From the NCBI RefSeq assembly GCF_033954835.1, contig NZ_CP121471.1, forward strand, positions 2,226,501 to 2,290,500: 64,000 bases of DNA. Direction: 5' to 3'. A program made the translations under genes and the position numbers. Each line of letters begins with the position of its first letter. The stretch's first letter is position 1. The stretch comes from Thiorhodovibrio frisius (GTDB lineage: Bacteria; Pseudomonadota; Gammaproteobacteria; Chromatiales; Chromatiaceae). Below are positions 47,674 through 56,596 of the stretch, piece after piece. The notes beneath the pieces are model-generated. The model was not told the DNA's origin and did not search any database. It was given only the letters and a program-made list of their open reading frames with translations.

Positions 47674-48004
47674 CGTCTAACCGGTCCTCGCGCGGAGAGC
47701 GGATCCGCGCAGGCAAGAGCCGGAGCATCTCCTGCTGGCGGGTCAATTCCCGCTCCAGTGAGCGCGGCAATGCTTGGTCGAAGAGCGGGATGTCCAGGAG
47801 TGCGGCCGCCTCGAAGTAAGTACCAATGGCCACGCCGGGCTCGCCACGGGTGACCCTGCGGATGGTCAGCGACCCCACACCGACCCGCTCGGCCAGCATC
47901 TCACGCGACCAACCCTTGCGAATCCGTCCTTCTTCGATCAGGCCACCCAAGAGCTGCAGGGCCTGACGGGTGGTTGGCGAAAGCGGGCGTGGTGTCGGAG
48001 GCAT
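47663..48004 (-). CDS. hipB: HipB-like helix-turn-helix regulator
   Basis: 113 residues. XRE-type HTH: IRKGWSREMLAERVGVGSLT followed by IRRVTRGEPGVAIGTYFEAA. Antitoxin and repressor of the hip operon; here its toxin partner is truncated. The frame looks intact. Confidence 0.88.
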   Translation of the reverse strand: MPPTPRPLSPTTRQALQLLGGLIEEGRIRKGWSREMLAERVGVGSLTIRRVTRGEPGVAIGTYFEAAALLDIPLFDQALPRSLERELTRQQEMLRLLPARIRSPREDRLDDDF

Positions 48005-48050
48005 CTTAAATACAAAAGTGACGATTAGAGGCTTAATGAATCATATTCTA

Positions 48051-48525
48051 TCACTCATCATCCGTTCCAAGACGTCCTGACGCCGATACTCTTGATGTCG
48101 AGCGTGCAAGATCTGCCATGAGCGCCGGTGCGGAGGCATCGAAGCCAACCAAATCGAGCATCCCGCCATATTTGGGGCGGCGATGCTGAAGCCGTTGGAG
48201 GCCATCCCGCACACGATCAACTTGGCCGGAATCCCTATGACCTGGCGGTAGTGTTCCAGAGCCTGCAGGGGGTGGGTTCCAGCCCCATTTACCCGCGCTG
48301 CCCGGTCGACGCCACCTGCGTAAAGGCTCTATAGAATGCCTCCTCGCGTTCCAGTCGCGCCCGCACCTGCCGGATTGCCTCGGCGTCTGGCGTCAGCAGA
48401 CCGACCGCAGTCATTTTGGCGAGATTACGTACCATGGCGGTCAGCAGCATCTGCGCGAGGAGCATCGCTCAGGCGCCGGGCTCGTTCAGCCAGTCCGTCG
48501 GCACCATCTCCTAGGTCAGGCCCTG
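48051..48525 (-). pseudogene. Decayed Ro60/Rsr (TROVE-domain) gene
   Basis: Fragments in several frames, all minus strand. EMVPTDWLNEPGA-stop-AMLLAQM, then TAMVRNLAKMTAVGLLTPDA matches the TROVE HEAT region; [15 protein letters not shown] matches the start of the vWA domain after an internal deletion; [17 protein letters not shown] and, one frame over, [20 protein letters not shown] match its end. Two in-frame stops, a deletion and a frameshift show it is dead. Ro60 binds Y RNAs and misfolded RNA and in bacteria often travels with rtcB. Its 5-prime part stops where the cas locus begins. Confidence 0.78.
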
Positions 48526-48577
48526 TAAAGCAATCAAGAGTGACTAGCGGGCAGCGTTTCTTGCGTGCGTTGGTGAG

Positions 48578-51500
48578 TTAGCGGGATTCGGCAAGAAGCC
48601 CAAACGAGCGATCCCAATACAAAGGCCGATTTGTATCGGTATGCACATGAATTTCGCATGTCAGCGCATGCTCGGCGGCAATTTCTGCTGCTGCATATTG
48701 TTCGAGCAGATCAGTGACGGGCAGAGCGAGCCAGTCGTTGGTAACGCGCGAGATAACCCGTTCGATCTTGGCGCGACGCCATAACGAATCGTCGTGTTTG
48801 GCGTCACGAGATTTATGATCCTGTGGGTTGAAGCGAAGAAACCGCTCGTTCCCATCATCATCTAGGTTAAGCCGCCAGTGTTCGACGGGTTCGTTTGTCC
48901 GTAGGGCGTACTCTTGATAGAAGCCTGCCGTCATCCATGCACTTTTATGTTGATCTTCACAACAAAGAGTCTTTACTGGTTCAGCAAGTAATTCGCTCAG
49001 TATCCTTTCATCTTCCCGGGTGAATATGTGCGCTCGGTCAAAGCGTAGACGCGCATCAAGCTCGCGCCCATTCAGCCGGCTCCAGTCTAGTAATTTTTCC
49101 AGATCGTTGGTGCTGTAACGCACGTGCTCGGACTCGAGGCCTGGGCGGGAAAAGGTTGGTTTTTCATCACGCGCCCACCGTGCGTTATATTGCAAAATTG
49201 CAATGTTGGGCCGGGTGATGCTTTCCAGACGATGGCGGTTGACGCGTCCGGCGGCCTGAACTAGCGAATGCGTACCGGATGGCTCGAGGGCGGCCCAGTC
49301 AAAATCATGGTCGCGACCTATTTCCTCAACTGGCGTGGCCACAACAACAAATGGAATGTCGGTGTTCGTGCTTCGATCAATGATCGCCTGAATCTCTGGG
49401 TCATTTTCAATCCGGTGTGCGTGGTCCTTTTTCCGGGAAAGCAGAAAATCCAGTCGCCGTTCTTTGTGGAAGCGCTGTAAGCGCCAATCTTGGCTGTGAT
49501 AACAGCAAATTTGCGCATGCGGGAGGCGTTTGGAGAGAAAGCGGGCAAGCGGAATGGCTGTGCGAATGTTGGCAACGCGCACCAAGCCAAACGATACCCG
49601 TTTTTGCGTTTTTCTGAACGCCCATCCGTGGTCTTTGTGTAAGCGCTCAGTCGCATCCAGTACAGCCTCCCGCCATGACGGCTCGGATTGATGCGCAATC
49701 CCCTGAAGATATGGCATTCGGCAGACCCGTGCACCACCCTTCGTCAGCATTTGATTGGTGTATTCCCGAAAGGCCGGCTGGAATCCGTCATCAAGTGGGA
49801 CGGGATGCGGTGCAGCGCGATCATCAATGATCAGCGCCTCAGAAATGCCCGATTGGCCGGTCAGAGATGCGTGCATGCGCGCGCCCGAGGCAAACGCCTT
49901 GCGAACAGCGTCTGCTACCGGTTCGGCGAGGGTGGCGGATGAGCAGATAACGTGACGACCGAGGAGCGCGGCTGTTTGGATCACGCGCAACACAGCAACT
50001 AGAGCCTTGGGCTCGTAGCTGTCGATTTCATCAAGAATGAGATCGCTATCAAGCAAGCGGAGAAATGCGGAGACGTGATTACCTTGACGCCCGGGTTCGC
50101 CCGCGTTGACTAGAAAATCGATCGTCGATACGAGAACAGGTGTTCCGATGATTTTTTTCCACGCTTGGCGGGGCTTTAGTAAGTGGCTCATCCAACCTGG
50201 CAATTCGACCTCGCCGCCGACAGCAACATGCGAGACCTCGATGGCTTCCTCTGCCCCGTCGCCCGCTTCATCGAGGGCGGTGCGCGACCATTCGTGGAGC
50301 GCAGCGGTAGGCCTGTCACCGATTACCGCGCTCAGTTCATCCGATCCAACTCCCATTTCACGCAGGGCATCGCCAGTTTGCAGGGTCAAGGTGCGCAAAT
50401 TGAGGGCAACTGCGAACCGCGGGCGACGATTGATAGTGCAAGCGAGCCTGGCGTTCATCCGGGTTTTTCCGCTACCAGTCGCCGCGATATTCAGGATCAG
50501 CAGGGGGCGATCAGGATGCTTGTCGGCGAGCTTTTGGGCAGCATGTGCTGCGCGATTCTGCCAAGCGAAACGTGCGTTGGCCCCTTTGCTTGGGGTTGGT
50601 GCCACCAATCGATCAATCGCTTCAGTGCTAAGCGAGGGCAGCCGCAAGCGAGACATTTGGTACAGCCGATTCGCCGCTGTCCGCCCAACATTGTCGAGAT
50701 GCCAGCCGAGGGTCTGGTTGTAAACACGCGCGCCGGCTTCGCCCTTCATCGTATTGGCAAATATAGGCGGCTCGATCACATAGGGATCGTGGGGACAGTG
50801 CCCTTTCCTTTCGCACGAAGAAACTTCGTGGTCCGCGAGGATCAACGCTACCCGGACTGGCCAAACAAGCGCCCTCCAAAACAGTTCAGACTTTTCGATG
50901 TCCGGCATTGCGAGAATGCGCGCCAAGTTTTTGTCGATGTCCTTTGTGATCTGTTGGGCGAATTCGGTATGTTCAGTGGAGCAGCGCACGACAGAGTCCG
51001 GTCCCATCCGGTCTCTCCTCACATGAGCCGACGCATCTGGGTAGGCGCTGGAAGCGTCGTTTCCTTTTTTCCGCTCCGGGCCTAGCAGTTTGTGGTGGGT
51101 AACAATTAGATAATCGAGCGCATCTTGTGCGGATGCCAGCCCGTCTTTCAGGCTTTTTGTTCGCACAGCCCGGCGACCAAAACCGGTTCGAGGGGGAAAA
51201 TCGAGAAGCTCGTCATTCCATGCTTCCTTGAAAGATCGTCCGGCGCGCATTTCCTGAAGCAGGCGCATTGAGAGCCACTCATGCCTCGCCGGATCAGGCC
51301 CGCTCGGCGGAGCTTTTCCTGCGACAGAGTAGGCGAGCTTCTGGCAGAAATACTGATAGGTTTTACCAACGTCATGCCCTAGCCCCGCGCTGCGAGCAAG
51401 TATACAAGCGGCTTGGACCCAGGGTGGGGGCGGTGCTCTGCGCATGGTGCGAGTACCAGCGGGGTAATGCCCTGTTTGGCCGAACTGCCGGCGCGAGCCA

Positions 51501-51727
51501 ACGATCCATAGCAGCACCATCTGCCGGGCTCCCTGGTTTCGGTAGCAGGCCACGGCGGTTTGCCGAGTGGCGACCCGGCGCAGTAATCCGCGCATTTCCT
51601 GCATACCTTCGTCCGTGATCGGAGTCATCCATGTGCGTTCGCCAACGCGGATCGCGTAACTGTCGATGATGGCGCGCGTTCGCTTGAGTGCACGTTGATG
51701 GCACGCGGAAATTAGCGTAATGTACAT
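48578..51727 (-). CDS. cas3: Type I-F Cas2-Cas3 fusion nuclease-helicase
   Basis: 1049 residues. Residues 1-95 are the Cas2-like domain (MYITLISACHQRALKRTRAI, ERTWMTPITDEGM), followed by an HD nuclease (ILARSAGLGHDVGKTYQYF near 118), the SF2 helicase Walker A (IAATGSGKTRM near 416), LILDEIDSYEP near 566 and QAAGRVNRHR. In interference Cas3 unwinds and degrades DNA after Cascade binding, while the Cas2 part joins Cas1 in spacer acquisition. AGGAG precedes the start. It is divergent from the Cascade genes, unlike the usual cas1-cas2/3 order, and clearly less GC-rich than the flanks. Confidence 0.95.
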   Translation of the reverse strand: MYITLISACHQRALKRTRAIIDSYAIRVGERTWMTPITDEGMQEMRGLLRRVATRQTAVACYRNQGARQMVLLWIVGSRRQFGQTGHYPAGTRTMRRAPPPPWVQAACILARSAGLGHDVGKTYQYFCQKLAYSVAGKAPPSGPDPARHEWLSMRLLQEMRAGRSFKEAWNDELLDFPPRTGFGRRAVRTKSLKDGLASAQDALDYLIVTHHKLLGPERKKGNDASSAYPDASAHVRRDRMGPDSVVRCSTEHTEFAQQITKDIDKNLARILAMPDIEKSELFWRALVWPVRVALILADHEVSSCERKGHCPHDPYVIEPPIFANTMKGEAGARVYNQTLGWHLDNVGRTAANRLYQMSRLRLPSLSTEAIDRLVAPTPSKGANARFAWQNRAAHAAQKLADKHPDRPLLILNIAATGSGKTRMNARLACTINRRPRFAVALNLRTLTLQTGDALREMGVGSDELSAVIGDRPTAALHEWSRTALDEAGDGAEEAIEVSHVAVGGEVELPGWMSHLLKPRQAWKKIIGTPVLVSTIDFLVNAGEPGRQGNHVSAFLRLLDSDLILDEIDSYEPKALVAVLRVIQTAALLGRHVICSSATLAEPVADAVRKAFASGARMHASLTGQSGISEALIIDDRAAPHPVPLDDGFQPAFREYTNQMLTKGGARVCRMPYLQGIAHQSEPSWREAVLDATERLHKDHGWAFRKTQKRVSFGLVRVANIRTAIPLARFLSKRLPHAQICCYHSQDWRLQRFHKERRLDFLLSRKKDHAHRIENDPEIQAIIDRSTNTDIPFVVVATPVEEIGRDHDFDWAALEPSGTHSLVQAAGRVNRHRLESITRPNIAILQYNARWARDEKPTFSRPGLESEHVRYSTNDLEKLLDWSRLNGRELDARLRFDRAHIFTREDERILSELLAEPVKTLCCEDQHKSAWMTAGFYQEYALRTNEPVEHWRLNLDDDGNERFLRFNPQDHKSRDAKHDDSLWRRAKIERVISRVTNDWLALPVTDLLEQYAAAEIAAEHALTCEIHVHTDTNRPLYWDRSFGLLAESR

Positions 51728-51738
51728 GACAGCTCCTG

Positions 51739-51766
51739 AGTGGCCCGCACCCGTGCGGTTTAGAGG
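51739..51766 (+). repeat. Degenerate CRISPR-repeat-like hairpin (half match)
   Basis: CCGCAC-CC-GTGCGG forms a stem and is followed by TTTAGAGG, close to the array repeat tail TTTAGAAG. Only the 3-prime half matches the repeat, so it could be chance, but it sits 19 bases before a much better match. Confidence 0.4.
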
Positions 51767-51785
51767 TATAGAAGGAGTACTTTTC

Positions 51786-51866
51786 GTGATCCGCCGGGTA
51801 GGCGGTAAAACAGCCTTGACTTTACGTGCTCATCCGGTAAACTTATCACAACTAACTGCCCTATAG
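51786..51866 (+). promoter_or_regulatory. CRISPR-repeat-like hairpin and 26-codon leader ORF before cas8f
   Basis: Bases 51786-51813 match the array repeat at 21 of 28 positions, including the entire central TCCGCCGGGTAGGCGG that forms the Cas6f stem-loop. The same bases start a short frame: AAGGAG (51772-51777), eight bases, then GTG, reading VIRRVGGKTALTLRAHPVNL and ending TAG at 51866, inside the cas8f ribosome site. TATAGAAGGAG occurs before both this frame (51767) and cas8f (51862), 95 bases apart. It could be a Cas6f-bound autoregulatory site, a lone guide RNA, or a relic of an older array. Confidence 0.7.
51816..51843 (+). promoter_or_regulatory. Candidate promoter of the cas8f operon
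   Basis: TTGACT, 16 bases, TAAACT, starting three bases after the repeat-like hairpin and ending 35 bases before the cas8f ATG. A transcript from it would lack the hairpin; one starting further left would include it. Confidence 0.5.
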
Positions 51867-51878
51867 AAGGAGAATTTT

Positions 51879-52961
51879 ATGGCGGAGCGTACCGCGCCCA
51901 CATGGACATGGAGGCCATTCAGTTGCGAGCAGTACCAAGAGTTCAGTCGGTCGCTGATCCACTTTTCGCAAAAACTGACCAATTCAAATGCCTCGCCCGC
52001 CGGCGTACGACTCAGTCCTGAGCAGTCTCTCGATTTGCCGTATGTCTGTGGTCGCACCATGCTTGAACATGGGTACACCATCGGCACTGATTACGTGGCG
52101 ATTCGCTCAGCCTGGTTTCCGACCATGCTGAAGCAAATCATGGCTTTTGAGCGCGGTGATGCCTCCCCACCATCCGATGACGAAGCCGAGTGGATTCGAG
52201 AAATGATGCGGGAGGTGAACACCACGGGGCTTGATGTCGCGGTAGATAGCATCTCGATCCGCGCACGCCAGCTCTTGGTGGAAAAAGATGGGACATACGT
52301 TGCAGTGACCCCGTTGGGATCGGCTGGCCTGTGTGAAATCCTGGATGGGAGAATCAATGCCCATAACGAGGAACAGTCCGCATCGAAACGGAAAACACTG
52401 AAGCGTGCTTACATGGGCTACGGCGGGTCAAATCCGCAAAACATCGGAGGGAGAGCGCGCGCAGCGCAGCGCCCGCTGGTATTTTTCGCCCCAAGCGGCG
52501 GGCATCACCCCAGGGAGGCGTTGCGTTATTACCATCGCGGGATTTCCCTAGTCCCGAACAAAGAAAAAATGCGCAATTACCATGCTTGGCATATTGCCCA
52601 GCGCGCATCCAGCGGCGGCGAGTTGTTATCCAATAGCAATCGACGGGCACAAGAAGAAGCGCTGATTAAAAGTATTGCTCAGGACATCCTTTCGCGTGCC
52701 GAGCATGCCTATGGCGCCCTGATTGCGCACCGCGAGCGCCTCCCCCACCAGGGCAATCCCCTCGTTTCCCCCCAGGTCCCCGCTACCGTGTGCGGCTTAA
52801 TTGACCCCTCGTTGCGCGATGGCGATTGGGCTTACCGAACCGCTTGGGCCATCTCCGAAACAATTTCCGATTATCGAACTGCAGGCCGGCAGCGCTTGCT
52901 CGATTTCGATATCACATCATCAGAAACGCTTGCGCAATGGATTGAGGAGGTGTTGGTTTGA
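51879..52961 (+). CDS. cas8f: Cas8f (Csy1), short form
   Basis: 360 residues, against about 430 in well-known Csy1. Start at 51879 with GAAGGAG. The segment LKRAYMGYGGSNPQNIGG matches the conserved Csy1 GGxNPQN region; the remainder is divergent. In the I-F Cascade, Cas8f with Cas5f caps the 5-prime handle and reads the PAM. Identification rests on that motif and on position before cas5f, with 4-base overlap. Shortness suggests loss of a peripheral domain. Confidence 0.82.
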   Translation: MAERTAPTWTWRPFSCEQYQEFSRSLIHFSQKLTNSNASPAGVRLSPEQSLDLPYVCGRTMLEHGYTIGTDYVAIRSAWFPTMLKQIMAFERGDASPPSDDEAEWIREMMREVNTTGLDVAVDSISIRARQLLVEKDGTYVAVTPLGSAGLCEILDGRINAHNEEQSASKRKTLKRAYMGYGGSNPQNIGGRARAAQRPLVFFAPSGGHHPREALRYYHRGISLVPNKEKMRNYHAWHIAQRASSGGELLSNSNRRAQEEALIKSIAQDILSRAEHAYGALIAHRERLPHQGNPLVSPQVPATVCGLIDPSLRDGDWAYRTAWAISETISDYRTAGRQRLLDFDITSSETLAQWIEEVLV

Positions 52962-53806
52962 CGTATTTACTACTTCCAAATTTAGATGTGCTGCACGCCA
53001 ACGCAAGTGCATGTTTTGGATTGATTAGCCCTGCTCCTGTTTTCGCAGCAACCCAGTTGGCCCACGCCCTTGGCCGCCGTATTGATTGCAAGATCACCGG
53101 CACAGGGATTATTCATCATTCTGCCCAGATGCTTGGAGAGGGGCCGGGCACCAAAGGATTTTTTGATTTTAAGCCACAACAACGGCGCGGCGCCACATTC
53201 ATCAATAAATCTGATTATTCATCGTCAAACAAAACGGCCTTGTCTTCACAGCCTACTGCGTCACTGCACCTGCGCGTTTCTCTTCTACTGGAAGTGCAGG
53301 GCCAGGTTGATCTCCCGGAAGTCGAGCGCTTTTTACAGCGCGGCCGATTGGCAGGCGGCACGATCATCAGGCATGGCCGGATTTCCCAAAAAGCCCCTGG
53401 TGATGACCCTCTCTCGGGGTTGCCAGCCGGGCCGCGCTATTGGCTTATTGAGCGCCGCGATCTGATGGAGCGAGAACCGGACCCGCTTGATGCGCTATTA
53501 AAAGCGCTGGCATTGGAGGCGTCGTCCGCTCAAAGTACCGCGTCTGACACCCTACCACATCGAGGCATGCCCGTTTCTTGGCTGACACCTGCGGTACTGG
53601 GTTATGCCGCACTCACAGAATTTCAGGAACGGCAAGGCGTGAGGATGCTTGATGACGACGCTTGCACTTTACCTCTTCACGCGTTCGTAGAACCAATGAT
53701 CGGGCTCACTCAGTATGTGTCAGTTCGCCAATATCAAAATGGTCTAATCCCTTTATGGCGTCCAAAATGGATTCAATCGGATATCTTAACGGTTTCGCAG
53801 ATTTAG
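52958..53806 (+). CDS. cas5f: Cas5f (Csy2)
   Basis: 282 residues. TTG start overlapping the cas8f stop, with GGAGG six bases upstream. LLLPNLDVLHANA is the usual Csy2 opening; the middle has LHLRVSLLLEVQG and RLAGGTI as in Csy2, and the end FVEPMIGLTQYVSVR follows the family. It pairs with Cas8f at the crRNA 5-prime end. Somewhat shorter and more divergent than reference proteins. Confidence 0.87.
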   Translation: MTYLLLPNLDVLHANASACFGLISPAPVFAATQLAHALGRRIDCKITGTGIIHHSAQMLGEGPGTKGFFDFKPQQRRGATFINKSDYSSSNKTALSSQPTASLHLRVSLLLEVQGQVDLPEVERFLQRGRLAGGTIIRHGRISQKAPGDDPLSGLPAGPRYWLIERRDLMEREPDPLDALLKALALEASSAQSTASDTLPHRGMPVSWLTPAVLGYAALTEFQERQGVRMLDDDACTLPLHAFVEPMIGLTQYVSVRQYQNGLIPLWRPKWIQSDILTVSQI

Positions 53807-53816
53807 GAGACTTCTA

Positions 53817-54989
53817 ATGACTACACTTTTACCGCCGATTTTCACAAAACTGCCAGGTGTTATCTCTATTCAGAGATGCCTCGCCATCAGCGACGGACTA
53901 TTTTACAGCCGCAAAGCAGACGGCGCAGAAGAGCCGGTTATGGTGATTCGTCATGGCATTCGCGGCACCCAAAACGTCGCAGAGGGGAAAACAAAAAAAG
54001 GAAAAGCGAAGGCGGGCGAAACAAGTGCTGAACAGCGAATGCTGTTTGAGCAGTCCAATGAGCCAGCCGCCGTTGATAGCACGACCAAAGAAGCGGCGCG
54101 AGATGTGTCGAATATCCAGATCACTGAGAGTGCAAAGATCGATGCCGACACCACACGCCTGGTTGTGCGTTTTGGTTTGCGCTACATCGACCTTGAAGAA
54201 TCGATTTTTGCGGTCGCTGGCGCCAAAGGCCAGGATGTTGCTGAAGTGCGGCAGTATCGAGAAAGCGCGGAAAACTTTATCGCGCGCGCCAAATCATCTG
54301 AAGGTCTTCGCCATGTCGCGGAGCGCATGGCGCGCAACATCGTGAATGGGCGCTGGCTCTGGCGTAATCGCACAATGGCAAACGGCATCACCATTGCGGT
54401 ATCTGATAATGATAAGAACCTTCTTGGTTTTGCTGATGCTCTAACCGTCCCGCTAAATAACTTTGATAATGTGTCTGACTTAGAGCAGAAGATCGCCGAG
54501 CGGATTGTTTCCGGCCTGCAGGGGGAAACAGATTGCGCCATGGTTGTTACTGCTGACGTGGATTTAGGGATTCTAGGCGGGGTCGAGGTCTTTCCTTCAC
54601 AAAATTACCTTGACAGCAAACCAAAGGGATTTGCGCGTCCACTGTATTTTGTTTCTCCCGTCGATCCTGCGCGTACCGACCGCTTGATTCATCTCGACAC
54701 CGTTCGACCAATGGGGCACGCGGCACTGCGAGACCAGAAGCTAAGTAATGCGCTTCGGACGATCGACACATGGTACCCCAGCTTTTCTCATCATCAGCGA
54801 CCGATTCCTGTCGAGCCGATGGGCGCTAACCTTGATGCGCAAGATTTCTTCCGCGACAAAAAAACATCAGCTTTTGAATATGCGCGCCGGTTTAACGAGC
54901 TAGAACCGAACTCTCCAGAGGGCCAATTTATGATTGCGATCCTCATTCGCGGCGGTGTTCTATCAGGGCAAAAAGACGGGGAAGCATGA
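53817..54989 (+). CDS. cas7f: Cas7f (Csy3) Cascade backbone
   Basis: 390 residues with AGGAG upstream. Csy3 hallmarks: NIVNGRWLWRNRTMA, EVFPSQ, LSNALRTIDTWYP, IPVEPMG and IAILIRGGVLSG at the end. Six copies normally coat the crRNA spacer. An insertion of about 40 mostly charged residues near 60-105 (EGKTKKGKAKAGETSAEQ) is longer than in reference Csy3. Confidence 0.94.
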   Translation: MTTLLPPIFTKLPGVISIQRCLAISDGLFYSRKADGAEEPVMVIRHGIRGTQNVAEGKTKKGKAKAGETSAEQRMLFEQSNEPAAVDSTTKEAARDVSNIQITESAKIDADTTRLVVRFGLRYIDLEESIFAVAGAKGQDVAEVRQYRESAENFIARAKSSEGLRHVAERMARNIVNGRWLWRNRTMANGITIAVSDNDKNLLGFADALTVPLNNFDNVSDLEQKIAERIVSGLQGETDCAMVVTADVDLGILGGVEVFPSQNYLDSKPKGFARPLYFVSPVDPARTDRLIHLDTVRPMGHAALRDQKLSNALRTIDTWYPSFSHHQRPIPVEPMGANLDAQDFFRDKKTSAFEYARRFNELEPNSPEGQFMIAILIRGGVLSGQKDGEA

Positions 54990-55528
54990 TGCGTCCAAAG
55001 GCCTTTTTTGATGTCGCACCAGAGGAACGGCGCGAAAAACTAATGCGGGTCGCTTCGCGCGCATTACGAGAAATGCACGGGATTTTCCGTGAAACGCCGG
55101 GGCAGTATGCGCTTGCCCTTCCCGACCATCCGCGCGTTGGAAGGGGGCGGTTGCGAATTTTTGCTGAAAAAAGTGGCGACCTCGAGCGCCTCGCGTATCG
55201 ATTACGTGAATTACCGGTGCGTTTTTCAGACATCGCTAACGTTCCACAAGACTATAGCGGCCCTTACCGGCGTTACTCGCGATATCGAATCCAGTCGCGG
55301 AAGCAAGAGCGCGACTACAAAGGAACCCTTCGCTTGCGCCGAATGCGAGAAGCAGAGGCAGAGCAAATGCCATGGTTCAATATGCGTAGCGGGTCTACTG
55401 GACAGGAGTTTCGCTTATATGTTTCTGTCGCGGATGACGCAGAAGGATCGTTAGCAGACTCTTGCGAGCCAGATTCGTATGGATTGTCTGTTGCAACACG
55501 CCCATTTGCGCTCCCTTTACTAGACTAG
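54986..55528 (+). CDS. cas6f: Cas6f (Csy4) crRNA endonuclease
   Basis: 180 residues, ATG overlapping the cas7f stop by 4 bases. MRSGSTGQEFRLYVSV corresponds to the conserved Csy4 S-x-STGQ-x-FRL motif and SYGLS-like DSYGLSVATRPF to its C-terminus. The catalytic His is present (ALREMHGIF, near residue 33). The Arg-rich helix (YRIQSRKQERDY, LRLRRMRE) would sit in the RNA major groove. It cuts each repeat after the CCGCC-GGGTA-GGCGG hairpin. Confidence 0.93.
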   Translation: MMRPKAFFDVAPEERREKLMRVASRALREMHGIFRETPGQYALALPDHPRVGRGRLRIFAEKSGDLERLAYRLRELPVRFSDIANVPQDYSGPYRRYSRYRIQSRKQERDYKGTLRLRRMREAEAEQMPWFNMRSGSTGQEFRLYVSVADDAEGSLADSCEPDSYGLSVATRPFALPLLD

Positions 55529-55539
55529 AGTTCTTGCCA

Positions 55540-56499
55540 GTGACTGCCCATAATCCGGCAAAGCCGCGCCAAATCTTGCTGTCAAAACGCGCTAACGTGT
55601 TCTACCTCGAGCATGCACGTGTAATCCAAAAGGATGGACGTATTCTTTATCTAACAGATACAGGAGAAGATGTAGAACAATACTTTAACCTCCCTGAACG
55701 CAATACAATGTTCCTTCTCCTCGGGAAAGGTACATCAATTACTGACGCGGCTGTTCGCCGTCTTGCTGAATCAAACGTCATCCTCGGCTTTTGCGGCAGC
55801 GGTGGTTCGCCACAATTTGCGACGTTAGACCCTGTTTTTTTGGTCCCGCAGAGCGAATATCGCCCCACTGAATTTATGCAGGGGTGGGTGCGATCCTGGT
55901 TTGAGGAATCTGACCGTCTTGCAATGGCAAAGAGGCTGCTATCAAAACGGGTCCATTATGCACAATATGCGTGGTCTAGCAATATCGTACTTAAAGCCTT
56001 GTCTGTAGAGTTGCCGAAAAGCCGAGTGGAGACATTCTTGAAGCGTATTATTGCTGCGGAAAACACACAAGAATTACTTCTTGCTGAAGCAGAGTGGGCA
56101 AAACACTTGTATGCGAAGCTAGCGGCAACATACCGAATCAATAATTTTGCGCGTAACGAAGGCGCTGGAGAAACAGACAATAGTGCTGCGCGCGTCAATA
56201 GCTTCCTTGATCACGGTAACTATATTGCCTATGGGTATGCCGCAATGATACTTAATGCGCTAGGGATCAGTTTTTCGTTACCATTACTCCACGGCAAAAC
56301 TCGCCGTGGGGCACTTGTTTTCGATATTGCAGATTTGATCAAAGACGCTTGGGTAATGCCGACGGCTTTTGCTGTTGGTGCAAACGAAAAATCGAAAGAC
56401 CGGGACATGCGCGCTCAGCTTATTGAGAGTGTGCACGATTCAGGAGCGGTTGATGAGGTTTTCAGCTTCGTCAAGTCTCTTGCGCTAGAGCCCTCATAG
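55540..56499 (+). CDS. cas1: Cas1f integrase
   Basis: 319 residues from GTG 55540, 11 bases after cas6f; an upstream ATG (55462) would overlap cas6f and add non-homologous residues. ILLSKRANVFYLEHARVI and LLLGKGTSITDAAVRRLAE are typical of type I-F Cas1. Metal ligands: Glu in LLLAEAEWAKHL (near 185), His in FLDHGNY (225), Asp in VFDIADLIKD (near 262-265). It integrates spacers with the Cas2 part of Cas2-3. It is the last gene, directly beside the leader, where I-F loci normally place it first and next to cas2-3. Confidence 0.94.
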   Translation: MTAHNPAKPRQILLSKRANVFYLEHARVIQKDGRILYLTDTGEDVEQYFNLPERNTMFLLLGKGTSITDAAVRRLAESNVILGFCGSGGSPQFATLDPVFLVPQSEYRPTEFMQGWVRSWFEESDRLAMAKRLLSKRVHYAQYAWSSNIVLKALSVELPKSRVETFLKRIIAAENTQELLLAEAEWAKHLYAKLAATYRINNFARNEGAGETDNSAARVNSFLDHGNYIAYGYAAMILNALGISFSLPLLHGKTRRGALVFDIADLIKDAWVMPTAFAVGANEKSKDRDMRAQLIESVHDSGAVDEVFSFVKSLALEPS

Positions 56500-56596
56500 A
56501 ATCAATGGATTACGCGGGCGACTCGAAACGAAGGGTTGTTCCGCTGTGATTCGGTAAAGTGCTGATCTTGCAGTGTTTCAGGAGTATTTTTGTCGA
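56500..56596 (+). promoter_or_regulatory. CRISPR leader with IHF site
   Basis: 97 bases between cas1 and the first repeat. The first 13 (AATCAATGGATTA, 56500-56512) match the IHF consensus WATCAANNNNTTR at every position. IHF bending of the leader guides Cas1-Cas2 to the first repeat in types I-E and I-F. The placement upstream of the 5-prime end of the repeats fixes the array orientation as plus. Confidence 0.75.

Noticed and set aside
51814-51845. A true spacer following the cryptic repeat, targeting elsewhere in the window
   Set aside because: The following bases are promoter-like, no second good repeat follows at spacer distance, and I found no matching protospacer.
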